Assembly: GCF_903893715.1 (NCBI RefSeq)
Contig: NZ_CAITNG010000036.1
Span: forward strand, 1-42,616
Length of the DNA: 42,616 nucleotides
Direction of reading: 5' to 3'
From: an uncultured Mucilaginibacter sp.
GTDB taxonomy: Bacteria; Bacteroidota; Bacteroidia; Sphingobacteriales; Sphingobacteriaceae
Under the pieces are notes generated by a model, which searched no databases, was not told the origin of the DNA, and worked only from the letters and a program-made list of their open reading frames with translations. The stretch's first letter is position 1; the number at the start of each line of letters is the position of its first letter. Below are positions 22,100 to 29,564 of the stretch, piece after piece. The position numbers and the translations under genes are program-made.

Positions 22100-24535
22100 A
22101 TGAAGAAATTGATCTTCCCCCTGCTCTTTTTATTCACAATGGTCCGTGCTATGGCACAGGATGCCGTCAGCTACCAAATGCCGCCAAAGGCTATGGCCGA
22201 TTTGTTGTTGGCCAAACCAACGCCAGCTGTAAGTGTTGATTCGAAAGCTGAATGGATGCTGCTGAGCGAACGTAACGCCTATCCATCGGTTGCTGAATTG
22301 GCTGCGCCTGAAGTCCGTATTGCGGGCTTGCGCATCAACCCGCTCAACTATTCGTTAAGCCGCCAAACCTTTGTAAACAATGTTACCCTAAGGAATATAA
22401 AAACAGGCAAAACCTATCCTATACTCGGCTTGCCGGCACCTTTGTTTGCCAATGGCATAAGCTGGAGCCCCGATGAACATAAAATTGCCATCATCCAGGT
22501 TAATCAGCATACTGTTGATCTATATGTAATCAATGTCCTAAGCCATAAAGCCATGAAGGTGAACAAAACGCCTTTGAACACTGTTTTGGGCAACGGCATC
22601 GTTTGGGCCGACAATAGCACGTTGTTTTACCGTGTAGCCAGCAAGCCGGTGGGTATGATGCCTCAAAGGCCTTTAACACCAAAAGGGCCTACCGTGCAAG
22701 AGAACTTAGGCAAAGCGGCACCAAGCGCAACATTTGAAGACCTGATTAAAACCCCTTATGATGAGCAATTGTTTGAATTTTTCGGGACCTCGCAATTAGT
22801 TCAGAATAAAAACGGGATAGAAACGAAAATTGGCAAACCGGCTATTTATAATACCACTGTTTTATCGCCCGATAAAAAGTATATGATGGTGCGTAAGGTT
22901 AAAAAGCCTTTTTCGTACCTGGTTACCGATCGCGGTTTCCCTTCGGAAGTGAGTATTACCGACCTGACCGGTAAAACTGTGAAGGTACTGGCCGAACTGC
23001 CATCAACCGAAGGTACGCCATCGGGCTATGATAACGCGCAGGATGTTCCGCGCGATTTTGGCTGGAGGGAAGATGAGCCCGCAACGATAACCTGGGCACA
23101 CCCATTGGATAGTGGTCTGATCAAAAAGAAGGTCGATTTTCACGACGCGTTTTACGCGTTAAGCGCCCCGTTTAACGGCGAGGCAAAGGAGTTGTTTAAA
23201 ACCCAATACCGTTTGCGCAATGTAAGCTGGGGCAATAATACGTTTGCCATGGTAAATGAGGGCATGCGTTCGAAACAGGTGAACAGGACCGAGCGCTTTG
23301 ACCCATCGACAGGTAAACTGGAAGTATTGTATGATCGCAGCCAAAACGACTCGTATAACAATCCCGGTATACCGGTACGGGCGCGCAACAAGTATGGCCG
23401 CGATGTGATCATCACCATTGATAACGGCACGAAGTTGTTGATGAACAATACCACGGGTGCATCAGCAAAGGGCGATATGCCCTTCCTGGCAAAATTTGAT
23501 TTGGCTAACAAAACGAACGAAATCATCTGGCGTTGTAAGGAGGGGGAGTATGAAAGTGTATCGGATGTGATAGACCCGGACAAACTGGTTGTGCTGACAC
23601 GCCGCGAAACGCAGACAGAGGTGCCAAATTATTACATCAGGGATATTGCGGCCAACACCGCTAAACAAATCACCAGCTTTGCCAACCCATACCCACAGCT
23701 GATTGGTGTTAGCAAAGAAAAGATACACTACAAACGCGCCGACGGCATTGACCTTACCGGCGACCTATATCTGCCGAAAGGGTATGATAAAGCAAAAGAC
23801 GGCCCATTGCCCGTGCTGATATGGGCTTATCCGCGTGAGTATGAGAATGCCTCGGATGCGGCACAAACCCGCGGTTCACAATACCGCTTTACGTTGATTG
23901 GTGGCGGTAGTCCGGTGTTTTTTGTAACCCAGGGCTATGCTGTGTTAGATAATGCCGAAATGCCTATTGTTGCCAAAGAAGGCCAGAAACCCAATGATAG
24001 CTTTGTTGAGCAGCTACAGTTAAATGCCGAGGCGGCTATCAATAAATTGGCCGAGATGGGTGTGGGCGACCGCAACCGTATCGCCGTCGGCGGCCACAGT
24101 TACGGAGCTTTTATGACGGTCAATTTGTTGGCCCATACCAATCTTTTTAAGGCCGGTTTGGCCGAAAGCGGCGCCTATAACCGTACATTAACGCCATTTG
24201 GCTTTCAAAATGAGGACCGTACCTATTGGCAGGACCCGAAATTGTACTACGACATGAGCCCCTTCAGCTTTGCCGATAAGATAAAGACTCCGCTGTTGAT
24301 GACGCATGGTGATATGGATGATAATTCGGGTACTTTCCCTATAAACAGCGAGCGTTTGTTTGCCGCTATTAAGGGCCTGGGCGGAACGGTAAGGTTTGTT
24401 TACCTGCCGTTTGAAGCACATGGCTATCGTGGCCGTGAGAACCTGCTGCACAAGTTGTGGGAGCAATATACCTGGATGGAAAAATATGTGAAGAATGCCG
24501 ACCCGGTGAAGAGTGCAAATGCTATAACAAAATAA
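22100..24535 (+). CDS. Secreted S9 peptidase similar to glutamyl endopeptidases
   Basis: This 811-residue protein has a signal peptide (MKKLIFPLLFLFTMVRAMAQ), a long beta-propeller region and a C-terminal alpha/beta hydrolase domain. The triad residues are Ser667 in GGHSYGAFMT, Asp in THGDMDDN (740-741) and His774 in EAHGYRGREN. The layout VSYQMPPKAMADLLLA, LAAPEVRIAGLRINP, and the long alpha/beta hydrolase segment PREYENASDAAQTRGS resemble the chloroplast glutamyl endopeptidase group of S9 rather than DPP-IV. Such enzymes cleave after glutamate. It is likely periplasmic. An S9 acylaminoacyl peptidase is the alternative. Glutamate- or glutamine-derived peptides could be the source of the pyroglutamate handled by the genes immediately downstream, but this link is speculative. 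Confidence 0.87.
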   Translation: MKKLIFPLLFLFTMVRAMAQDAVSYQMPPKAMADLLLAKPTPAVSVDSKAEWMLLSERNAYPSVAELAAPEVRIAGLRINPLNYSLSRQTFVNNVTLRNIKTGKTYPILGLPAPLFANGISWSPDEHKIAIIQVNQHTVDLYVINVLSHKAMKVNKTPLNTVLGNGIVWADNSTLFYRVASKPVGMMPQRPLTPKGPTVQENLGKAAPSATFEDLIKTPYDEQLFEFFGTSQLVQNKNGIETKIGKPAIYNTTVLSPDKKYMMVRKVKKPFSYLVTDRGFPSEVSITDLTGKTVKVLAELPSTEGTPSGYDNAQDVPRDFGWREDEPATITWAHPLDSGLIKKKVDFHDAFYALSAPFNGEAKELFKTQYRLRNVSWGNNTFAMVNEGMRSKQVNRTERFDPSTGKLEVLYDRSQNDSYNNPGIPVRARNKYGRDVIITIDNGTKLLMNNTTGASAKGDMPFLAKFDLANKTNEIIWRCKEGEYESVSDVIDPDKLVVLTRRETQTEVPNYYIRDIAANTAKQITSFANPYPQLIGVSKEKIHYKRADGIDLTGDLYLPKGYDKAKDGPLPVLIWAYPREYENASDAAQTRGSQYRFTLIGGGSPVFFVTQGYAVLDNAEMPIVAKEGQKPNDSFVEQLQLNAEAAINKLAEMGVGDRNRIAVGGHSYGAFMTVNLLAHTNLFKAGLAESGAYNRTLTPFGFQNEDRTYWQDPKLYYDMSPFSFADKIKTPLLMTHGDMDDNSGTFPINSERLFAAIKGLGGTVRFVYLPFEAHGYRGRENLLHKLWEQYTWMEKYVKNADPVKSANAITK

Positions 24536-24550
24536 CACGCGACCTTTGTT

Positions 24551-24600
24551 GCCTTTTTGGTGGTCTCTGGGGTTGATTTTTACCACGGAGACCACAAAGG
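24551..24600. repeat. Imperfect inverted repeat, two facing copies of a CCACGGAGACCAC-type element
   Basis: The arm TGGTGGTCTCTGG (24558-24570) faces CCACGGAGACCAC (24583-24595), and CCTTT/AAAGG lie outside. The following ACACAGAGAACGCCAAGG resembles, from memory, the short ACCACAGAG-like repeats scattered between genes in many bacterial genomes. The hairpin lies between the S9 peptidase stop and pxpB, and may end transcription of the former or shape the pxpB leader. The pxpB start at 24626 is chosen after this repeat. Confidence 0.5.
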
Positions 24601-24625
24601 ATTACACAGAGAACGCCAAGGCCAA

Positions 24626-25351
24626 ATGCAAACACGAGCCGAACCTTATTTTAAGATATACTCGCTGAGCGAAAGTGCTGTGACTATTGAATTTGGGAAT
24701 GAGATTAGTGAAGATATATTGCAGCGGATAAGCAGCTTCAATAAGAGGCTTCTTGAACAGTCACTCCCGGGATTTTATTCCTCCGTTCCGGCTTATACCA
24801 CTTTAAGTGTTTTTTTTGACCCCTCACAGGTTGCCGCATCAAATACCCTTACAGGTGCCGATTGCTTTGAAAAGGTTTCCCAATATTTAACAAGCTTGAA
24901 AGATAAGGTGCAGGATAGCTTAACTGTTGCTGCACCAATGATCACAATACCTGTTTGCTACGGGGGCGGGTTTGGGATGGACCTGGATGAAGTGGCGGAA
25001 ATACATCAACTGACAGCGCAACAGGTAATCGACATCCATACCAAAAACGTTTATAAAGTTTATATGATTGGTTTTGTGCCCGGTTTTGCGTATATGGGTG
25101 GTATGTATGAACAGATCGCTACACCACGCAAAGCAACGCCACGCAAAACGATACCGGCAGGTTCGGTCGGGATAGCCGGAAAGCAAACCGGCATTTATCC
25201 GCTGGCAACACCCGGCGGATGGCAGATCATCGGGCGGACACCTTTAAAAATGTTCGATGCCGGGCGGGAACAACCATCCCTGTTAAAGGCCGGGGATAAT
25301 GTGGTCTTTAAGGCCATCGGCAGCGAAGAATTTGAATATTTATCCCATTAA
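24626..25351 (+). CDS. pxpB: 5-oxoprolinase subunit B
   Basis: This 241-residue protein is the KipI-like subunit of the ATP-dependent 5-oxoprolinase PxpABC, which opens pyroglutamate to glutamate. Diagnostic stretches are YTTLSVFFDP, VCYGGGFGMDLDEVA, IGFVPGFAYMGG and PAGSVGIAGKQTGIYPL with TPGGWQIIGRTP. Start 24626 (MQTRAEPYFKIY) is chosen because the ORF extension runs into an intergenic repeat and the family begins there. The stop is 4 bases before pxpC, and the order pxpB-pxpC-pxpA is a single operon. In B. subtilis the KipI homologue was first known as a kinase inhibitor. Confidence 0.94.
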   Translation: MQTRAEPYFKIYSLSESAVTIEFGNEISEDILQRISSFNKRLLEQSLPGFYSSVPAYTTLSVFFDPSQVAASNTLTGADCFEKVSQYLTSLKDKVQDSLTVAAPMITIPVCYGGGFGMDLDEVAEIHQLTAQQVIDIHTKNVYKVYMIGFVPGFAYMGGMYEQIATPRKATPRKTIPAGSVGIAGKQTGIYPLATPGGWQIIGRTPLKMFDAGREQPSLLKAGDNVVFKAIGSEEFEYLSH

Positions 25352-25355
25352 TAAC

Positions 25356-26348
25356 ATGCGGATAAGTATCATTAAACCCGGCATAATGGCAACCATACAA
25401 GATATGGGGCGAAATGCCTATTTATCGCAGGCGGTGCCAATTTCGGGGGCTATGGATATGCTGTCGGCACGGATAGCCAATATATGTTTGGGTAACGATG
25501 ACAATGCCGCCGTGATCGAGTTTACTTATGCCGGAGCGGAGTTCGGGGCCGCAACGGATGTGATGTTGTCGTACGCGGGCAGTGGTGCGGTACTTAAATG
25601 TGATGATAAGATATTACCTGCCGAACGGCCTGTTTTTATCCCGAAAGGAAGTAGCATAAAATTAATGAACGGGCAAGCAGGCAGCCGCACCTATGTTGCC
25701 GTAGCCGGTGGTTGGGATGTGCCCATGGTTTTGGGTAGCCGCGGCACTTACATCGCTGCAGGGATTGGCGGTGTGGATGGGCGGGCCTTGCTGCCCGGCG
25801 ATATATTGAGTAGTTGTGTTGATATAAGTACAATATCGCAGCGTATTTTTAACAGCCTGCGAGTTGATGCCACTCACCACGCAGGCTGGAGCCTGCGGAG
25901 CGATACACTGCTACCTGATAACCGAAAGATGATCAGAGTGGTACCCGGTCCGGAGTTTACCTGGTTCGAAGGGAACTCACTGATCGATTTCCTGTCGACA
26001 CCCTATACCCTAAGCTTACAAAGTAACCGGATGGGTTGCCATTTAGAGGGCGCTAAGATTGGCCATTTGGTAAAAAAGGAATTATTGTCGACCGCAGTAA
26101 CGCCGGGTACCATACAAGTTACGGGTGGCGGCGGCATGATATTATTAATGGCCGATTGCCAGACTACGGGTGGTTATCCGCGTATAGCGCAGGTGGCGGC
26201 TGTTGATATGCCACTATGCGGGCAGTTAAAGCCGGGCGATAGCATCTATTTTACCGGCATAAGCAGGCGGGAAGCAGAAATGCTGTATATTGAACGTGAA
26301 AATAACCTTGATACACTTCGGCATGCGGTTAAGCATAAGTTTTTATAA
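25356..26348 (+). CDS. pxpC: 5-oxoprolinase subunit C
   Basis: This 330-residue protein is the KipA/biotin-dependent carboxyltransferase-like subunit of 5-oxoprolinase. The start at 25356 (MRISIIKPGIMATIQDMGR) matches the family, where the stretch up to TIQDxGR is typical; a longer in-frame extension would overlap pxpB. Further markers are the conserved VPISGAMD, YVAVAGGWDVPMVLGSRGTY, TPGTIQVTGGGGMILLMADC and QTTGGYPRIAQVA. It works with PxpB and PxpA. It is 4 bases after pxpB and 8 bases before pxpA, hence cotranscribed and probably translationally coupled. Confidence 0.94.
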   Translation: MRISIIKPGIMATIQDMGRNAYLSQAVPISGAMDMLSARIANICLGNDDNAAVIEFTYAGAEFGAATDVMLSYAGSGAVLKCDDKILPAERPVFIPKGSSIKLMNGQAGSRTYVAVAGGWDVPMVLGSRGTYIAAGIGGVDGRALLPGDILSSCVDISTISQRIFNSLRVDATHHAGWSLRSDTLLPDNRKMIRVVPGPEFTWFEGNSLIDFLSTPYTLSLQSNRMGCHLEGAKIGHLVKKELLSTAVTPGTIQVTGGGGMILLMADCQTTGGYPRIAQVAAVDMPLCGQLKPGDSIYFTGISRREAEMLYIERENNLDTLRHAVKHKFL

Positions 26349-26356
26349 GTTGAACC

Positions 26357-27106
26357 ATGCAACAAATTGATCTGAATTGCGATATGGGTGAGGGTATGCC
26401 CGATGATGCCATTTTAATGGATTATATCACATCGGCAAACGTTGCTTGCGGTTTTCATGCCGGCGATGCTAATACGATGCAGCAAACGGTTAGGCTGGCT
26501 TTGCGAAAGGGCGTAGCGATTGGCGCGCATCCCGGTTTGCCTGACATACCGAATTTTGGTAGGAAGGAAATGGCTATTTCGACAAGCGAGGCTTATCAGA
26601 TCACTATCGATCAAATACGTGCTTTGCATAGAATTGTAAAAAAAACAGGCGCTGAATTGCATCACGTAAAACCGCACGGAGCCTTGTATAATATGGCCGC
26701 AAGGGACGTGGGTTTGGCGAAAGCCATAGCGCAGGCGGTTTATGATGTTGATGCGGGATTGATATTATATGCCCTCGCTGGAAGTGAAATGGTAAAGGCT
26801 GCAAAAGAGCTAGGGCTTAAAACAGCCTCGGAAGTGTTTGCCGACCGTACTTATCAGGACGATGGGTCGCTGACACCGCGCTCGCAGAATAACGCTTTGA
26901 TAACCGATGAACAAAAAGCTATAGACCAGGTATTGATGATGGTAAAGGGGCAACAGGTCATATCTGTCAACAATAAAATCATCCCGTTAAAAGCGGAAAC
27001 GCTTTGCCTGCATGGCGATGGTGTACAAGCGGTCGATTTCGCCAGGCTGATCAATGCCAAACTCAAAGAGCAAAACATCGCTATAAAAGCCCCGCAGCAT
27101 GGATAA
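26357..27106 (+). CDS. pxpA: 5-oxoprolinase subunit A (LamB/YcsF family)
   Basis: This 249-residue protein is the LamB/YcsF-type subunit of 5-oxoprolinase. It starts QQIDLNCDMGEG, the invariant beginning of the family, followed by SANVACGFHAGD, AIGAHPGLPD, HVKPHGALYN and SEVFADRTYQDDGSL. The conserved His and Asp residues are all present. Its last 8 bases overlap the start of the downstream NRAMP-like transporter gene. Length is normal. The whole operon supplies glutamate from pyroglutamate, which forms spontaneously from glutamine or from degraded peptides. Confidence 0.95.
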   Translation: MQQIDLNCDMGEGMPDDAILMDYITSANVACGFHAGDANTMQQTVRLALRKGVAIGAHPGLPDIPNFGRKEMAISTSEAYQITIDQIRALHRIVKKTGAELHHVKPHGALYNMAARDVGLAKAIAQAVYDVDAGLILYALAGSEMVKAAKELGLKTASEVFADRTYQDDGSLTPRSQNNALITDEQKAIDQVLMMVKGQQVISVNNKIIPLKAETLCLHGDGVQAVDFARLINAKLKEQNIAIKAPQHG

Positions 27107-28277
27107 AAAGTATAACTGGAGCGTACTGATAGGAGCCGCGTTTTTGATGGCCAGTTCGGCCATAGGGCCTGGTTTTTTGACACAGACCGCTGTTTTTACG
27201 GCACAATTGGGTGCAAGTTTTGGCTTTGTTATTTTGCTGTCGGTGGTGTTGGACGCTATCGCGCAACTCAACATCTGGCGTATTATCGCTGTTGCGGATA
27301 AACCCGCTCAGGATATTGCCAATCAGGTTTTGCCCGGCTTGGGGTATGTGATATCGTTCCTGGTGTTTTTAGGTGGCATGGCCTTTAATATTGGCAATAT
27401 AGCCGGGGCCGGATTGGGTTTAAATGTGTTGTTGGGGGTGAGCGTGGGGCAGGGCGCGGTAATGAGCGCCATTATTGCCATTGGTATTTTTATCTATCGC
27501 GAGACGGGGAAGGCGATGGATGCTTTCGCTAAGACGATGGGCATGCTTAAAATACTATTGGCATTGTTTGTGGCCTGGATAAGTAAGCCACCATTGGTTG
27601 AGGCGGTGGTGAGATCGGTTAACCCGACCCATTTTAGCTTTACCGCGGTGTTGACTGTTGTTGGCGGCACGGTAGGCGGCTATATTACTTTCGCGGGGGC
27701 ACACCGATTGCTGGATGCAGGACAAGGCGGGCAGCAAAACCTGCCTGCAATTAACAAAGGGGCATTAAGCGCTATCGGCCTGGCATCCATTATGCGGATA
27801 CTGTTGTTTATAGCCGCATTGGGCGTAATTACCGCCGGTGCTAAATTGGACCCAACTAATCCGGCCGCGACGGTATTCCAGTTTGCAGGGGGCGCAGCAG
27901 GCTATAAAATATTTGGTTTGGTGATGTGGGCGGCGGGGACATCTTCGGTAGTGGGGTCGGCGTATACTTCGGTATCGTTCATCAAAACTTTTCACCCGCT
28001 GATATTGAAACTGAACAGGCAGGTCATTATCGTTTTTATCACCATATCCTGCATTATCTTTTTACTCATTGGCAAACCGGTTAAAATACTGATCGCTGTA
28101 GGTGCCATTAACGGGTTGATTTTGCCCCTGGCCTTAGGCATTATGCTCATCGCGGCATACCGCTCGAAAATCATCGCCAATTATAAACAACCCTTGTGGT
28201 TAACTATTGCAGGTGGGTTGGTTGTAAGTACCATGATTTGGATGAGTTGCGGAGCAATTATGCAGTTGGTAAAATAA
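27099..28277 (+). CDS. NRAMP-family-like transporter, probably not a metal carrier
   Basis: This 392-residue protein has about eleven hydrophobic helices and belongs to the NRAMP superfamily by overall layout. The metal-binding D-P-G-N of helix 1 is replaced by G-P-G-F (SAIGPGFLTQ), and in helix 6 the M-P-H motif is replaced by A-G-A-H (TFAGAHRLLDAG). The gene starts inside pxpA (8-base overlap), so it is made together with 5-oxoprolinase. B. subtilis has a similar arrangement, with YcsG beside the ycsF/kip genes. The best inference is uptake of pyroglutamate or a related organic compound; a metal role for the enzyme is the other reading. Confidence 0.85.
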   Translation: MDKKYNWSVLIGAAFLMASSAIGPGFLTQTAVFTAQLGASFGFVILLSVVLDAIAQLNIWRIIAVADKPAQDIANQVLPGLGYVISFLVFLGGMAFNIGNIAGAGLGLNVLLGVSVGQGAVMSAIIAIGIFIYRETGKAMDAFAKTMGMLKILLALFVAWISKPPLVEAVVRSVNPTHFSFTAVLTVVGGTVGGYITFAGAHRLLDAGQGGQQNLPAINKGALSAIGLASIMRILLFIAALGVITAGAKLDPTNPAATVFQFAGGAAGYKIFGLVMWAAGTSSVVGSAYTSVSFIKTFHPLILKLNRQVIIVFITISCIIFLLIGKPVKILIAVGAINGLILPLALGIMLIAAYRSKIIANYKQPLWLTIAGGLVVSTMIWMSCGAIMQLVK

Positions 28278-28366
28278 TATCAGGATGCGACAGGATGCAA
28301 ATGAAGAATGTATGTGCGACATTTATATGCGATAAACCAAACAAGGCCTTTGCCAATTTTTAAATT

Positions 28367-29407
28367 ATGAAAACAGTATTCAGCGGTTTGATGTTGCTGG
28401 TCATTTTGTGTGGCCAGGCATCAGCTCAACAGGGTCAGCAACAAAATAAAATTATAGAGAACAATGGCTTAAAGGGCAACCTGAACGTGCACGACCCTTG
28501 TATGATAAAAGCCGGGGATACTTACTACGTTTTTTATACCGGGTTGGGTATTAAAACATCGAAAGATATGGTTAACTGGACCAATGTGGGGCCGGTATTT
28601 GACCGCAGTGCAGCACCTTTATCCTGGTGGAACAACGATATTAAAGATAAGGTTGGCCTATGGGCACCTGATATCCACTATGCCGATGGTCAATACCATT
28701 TGTATTATTCGGTTTCAGCATGGATGAACTTTAATTCGAGCGTGGGCTATGCCACCAATGTAACTTTGGATAAGAGCAACCCTAATTATAAATGGGTTGA
28801 CCACGGGCAGGTAATTGGGTATAAGAACGGTGGCGATGGCGTGAACTGCATAGACCCGAATGTTTTTACTAATAAGGACGGCAGGGAATGGATGATATAC
28901 GGTTCGTACAAAGCGGGCTTGCGCCTGGTGGAGTTGGACCCCAAAACAGGGAAGCCTTTTTTTGATAAACCCGAATTATATACCATTACAACCAGCCTTG
29001 GCGAGGGGAGTTATATCATCAAAGGTCCCGAATATTACTATGTGTTTGCTTCGCGCGGAAAGTGCTGCTCGGGTATACAGAGTACTTATCAAATTGTGAT
29101 GGGCCGGTCAAAATCGGTAATGGGGCCATATCTCACTAAAACCGGCGAGAGCTGGCTTGACAATAAATACTCGCTGTTTTTAGCAGGAAATTACGATGAG
29201 CCTGGGCGCGGGCATAACGGTTTTTTCGCGCAGGGCGATACCACCTATATTGTTTACCACGCCTATACGCGTTTGCAAAACGGGGCATCATTGTTAAATA
29301 TTAAGCCCATGTATATGGATGCCGATGGATGGCCTACCATTGAACCTGCAAACAATAAATTGTTCCAAATGGCCGATTTTGAGAAGAAAGTGTTTATCGG
29401 GAAATAA
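28367..29407 (+). CDS. Secreted GH43 arabinanase/arabinofuranosidase
   Basis: This 346-residue protein has a signal peptide (MKTVFSGLMLLVILCGQASA) and one five-bladed GH43 propeller domain. The three carboxylates are visible: general base Asp43 in VHDPCMI, the modulating Asp163 in CIDPNVF and acid Glu213 in GEGSYIIK. The conserved LWAPDIHY and the GHNGFF histidine loop are typical of endo-1,5-alpha-L-arabinanases (GH43 subfamilies 4-6). It acts on arabinan side chains of pectin. It stands between the pyroglutamate operon and the DUF5686 gene and is probably on its own transcript; 28278-28366 shows no exact promoter match. Confidence 0.9.
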   Translation: MKTVFSGLMLLVILCGQASAQQGQQQNKIIENNGLKGNLNVHDPCMIKAGDTYYVFYTGLGIKTSKDMVNWTNVGPVFDRSAAPLSWWNNDIKDKVGLWAPDIHYADGQYHLYYSVSAWMNFNSSVGYATNVTLDKSNPNYKWVDHGQVIGYKNGGDGVNCIDPNVFTNKDGREWMIYGSYKAGLRLVELDPKTGKPFFDKPELYTITTSLGEGSYIIKGPEYYYVFASRGKCCSGIQSTYQIVMGRSKSVMGPYLTKTGESWLDNKYSLFLAGNYDEPGRGHNGFFAQGDTTYIVYHAYTRLQNGASLLNIKPMYMDADGWPTIEPANNKLFQMADFEKKVFIGK

Positions 29408-29564
29408 TTAGATGTTTAAACGTATAGTTTCATCTGAAAGTCATGCTATGATATTTGACTTTTTGACAACAAAGGTCTAAAGTCATGTGATTACTTTTGA
29501 CGGCTCGTTGGTAAAAGCACGTTTTTAAAATCTGCTTGAACCGGTATTCCGTAAGAATAGTGTG

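Noticed and set aside
24557..24625. Earlier in-frame start of PxpB
   Set aside because: The added residues are translated from an inverted repeat, and PxpB proteins start at the later Met.
29562..29564. GTG start for the DUF5686 protein
   Set aside because: An ATG follows directly at 29565 and gives the same signal peptide; ATG is preferred.
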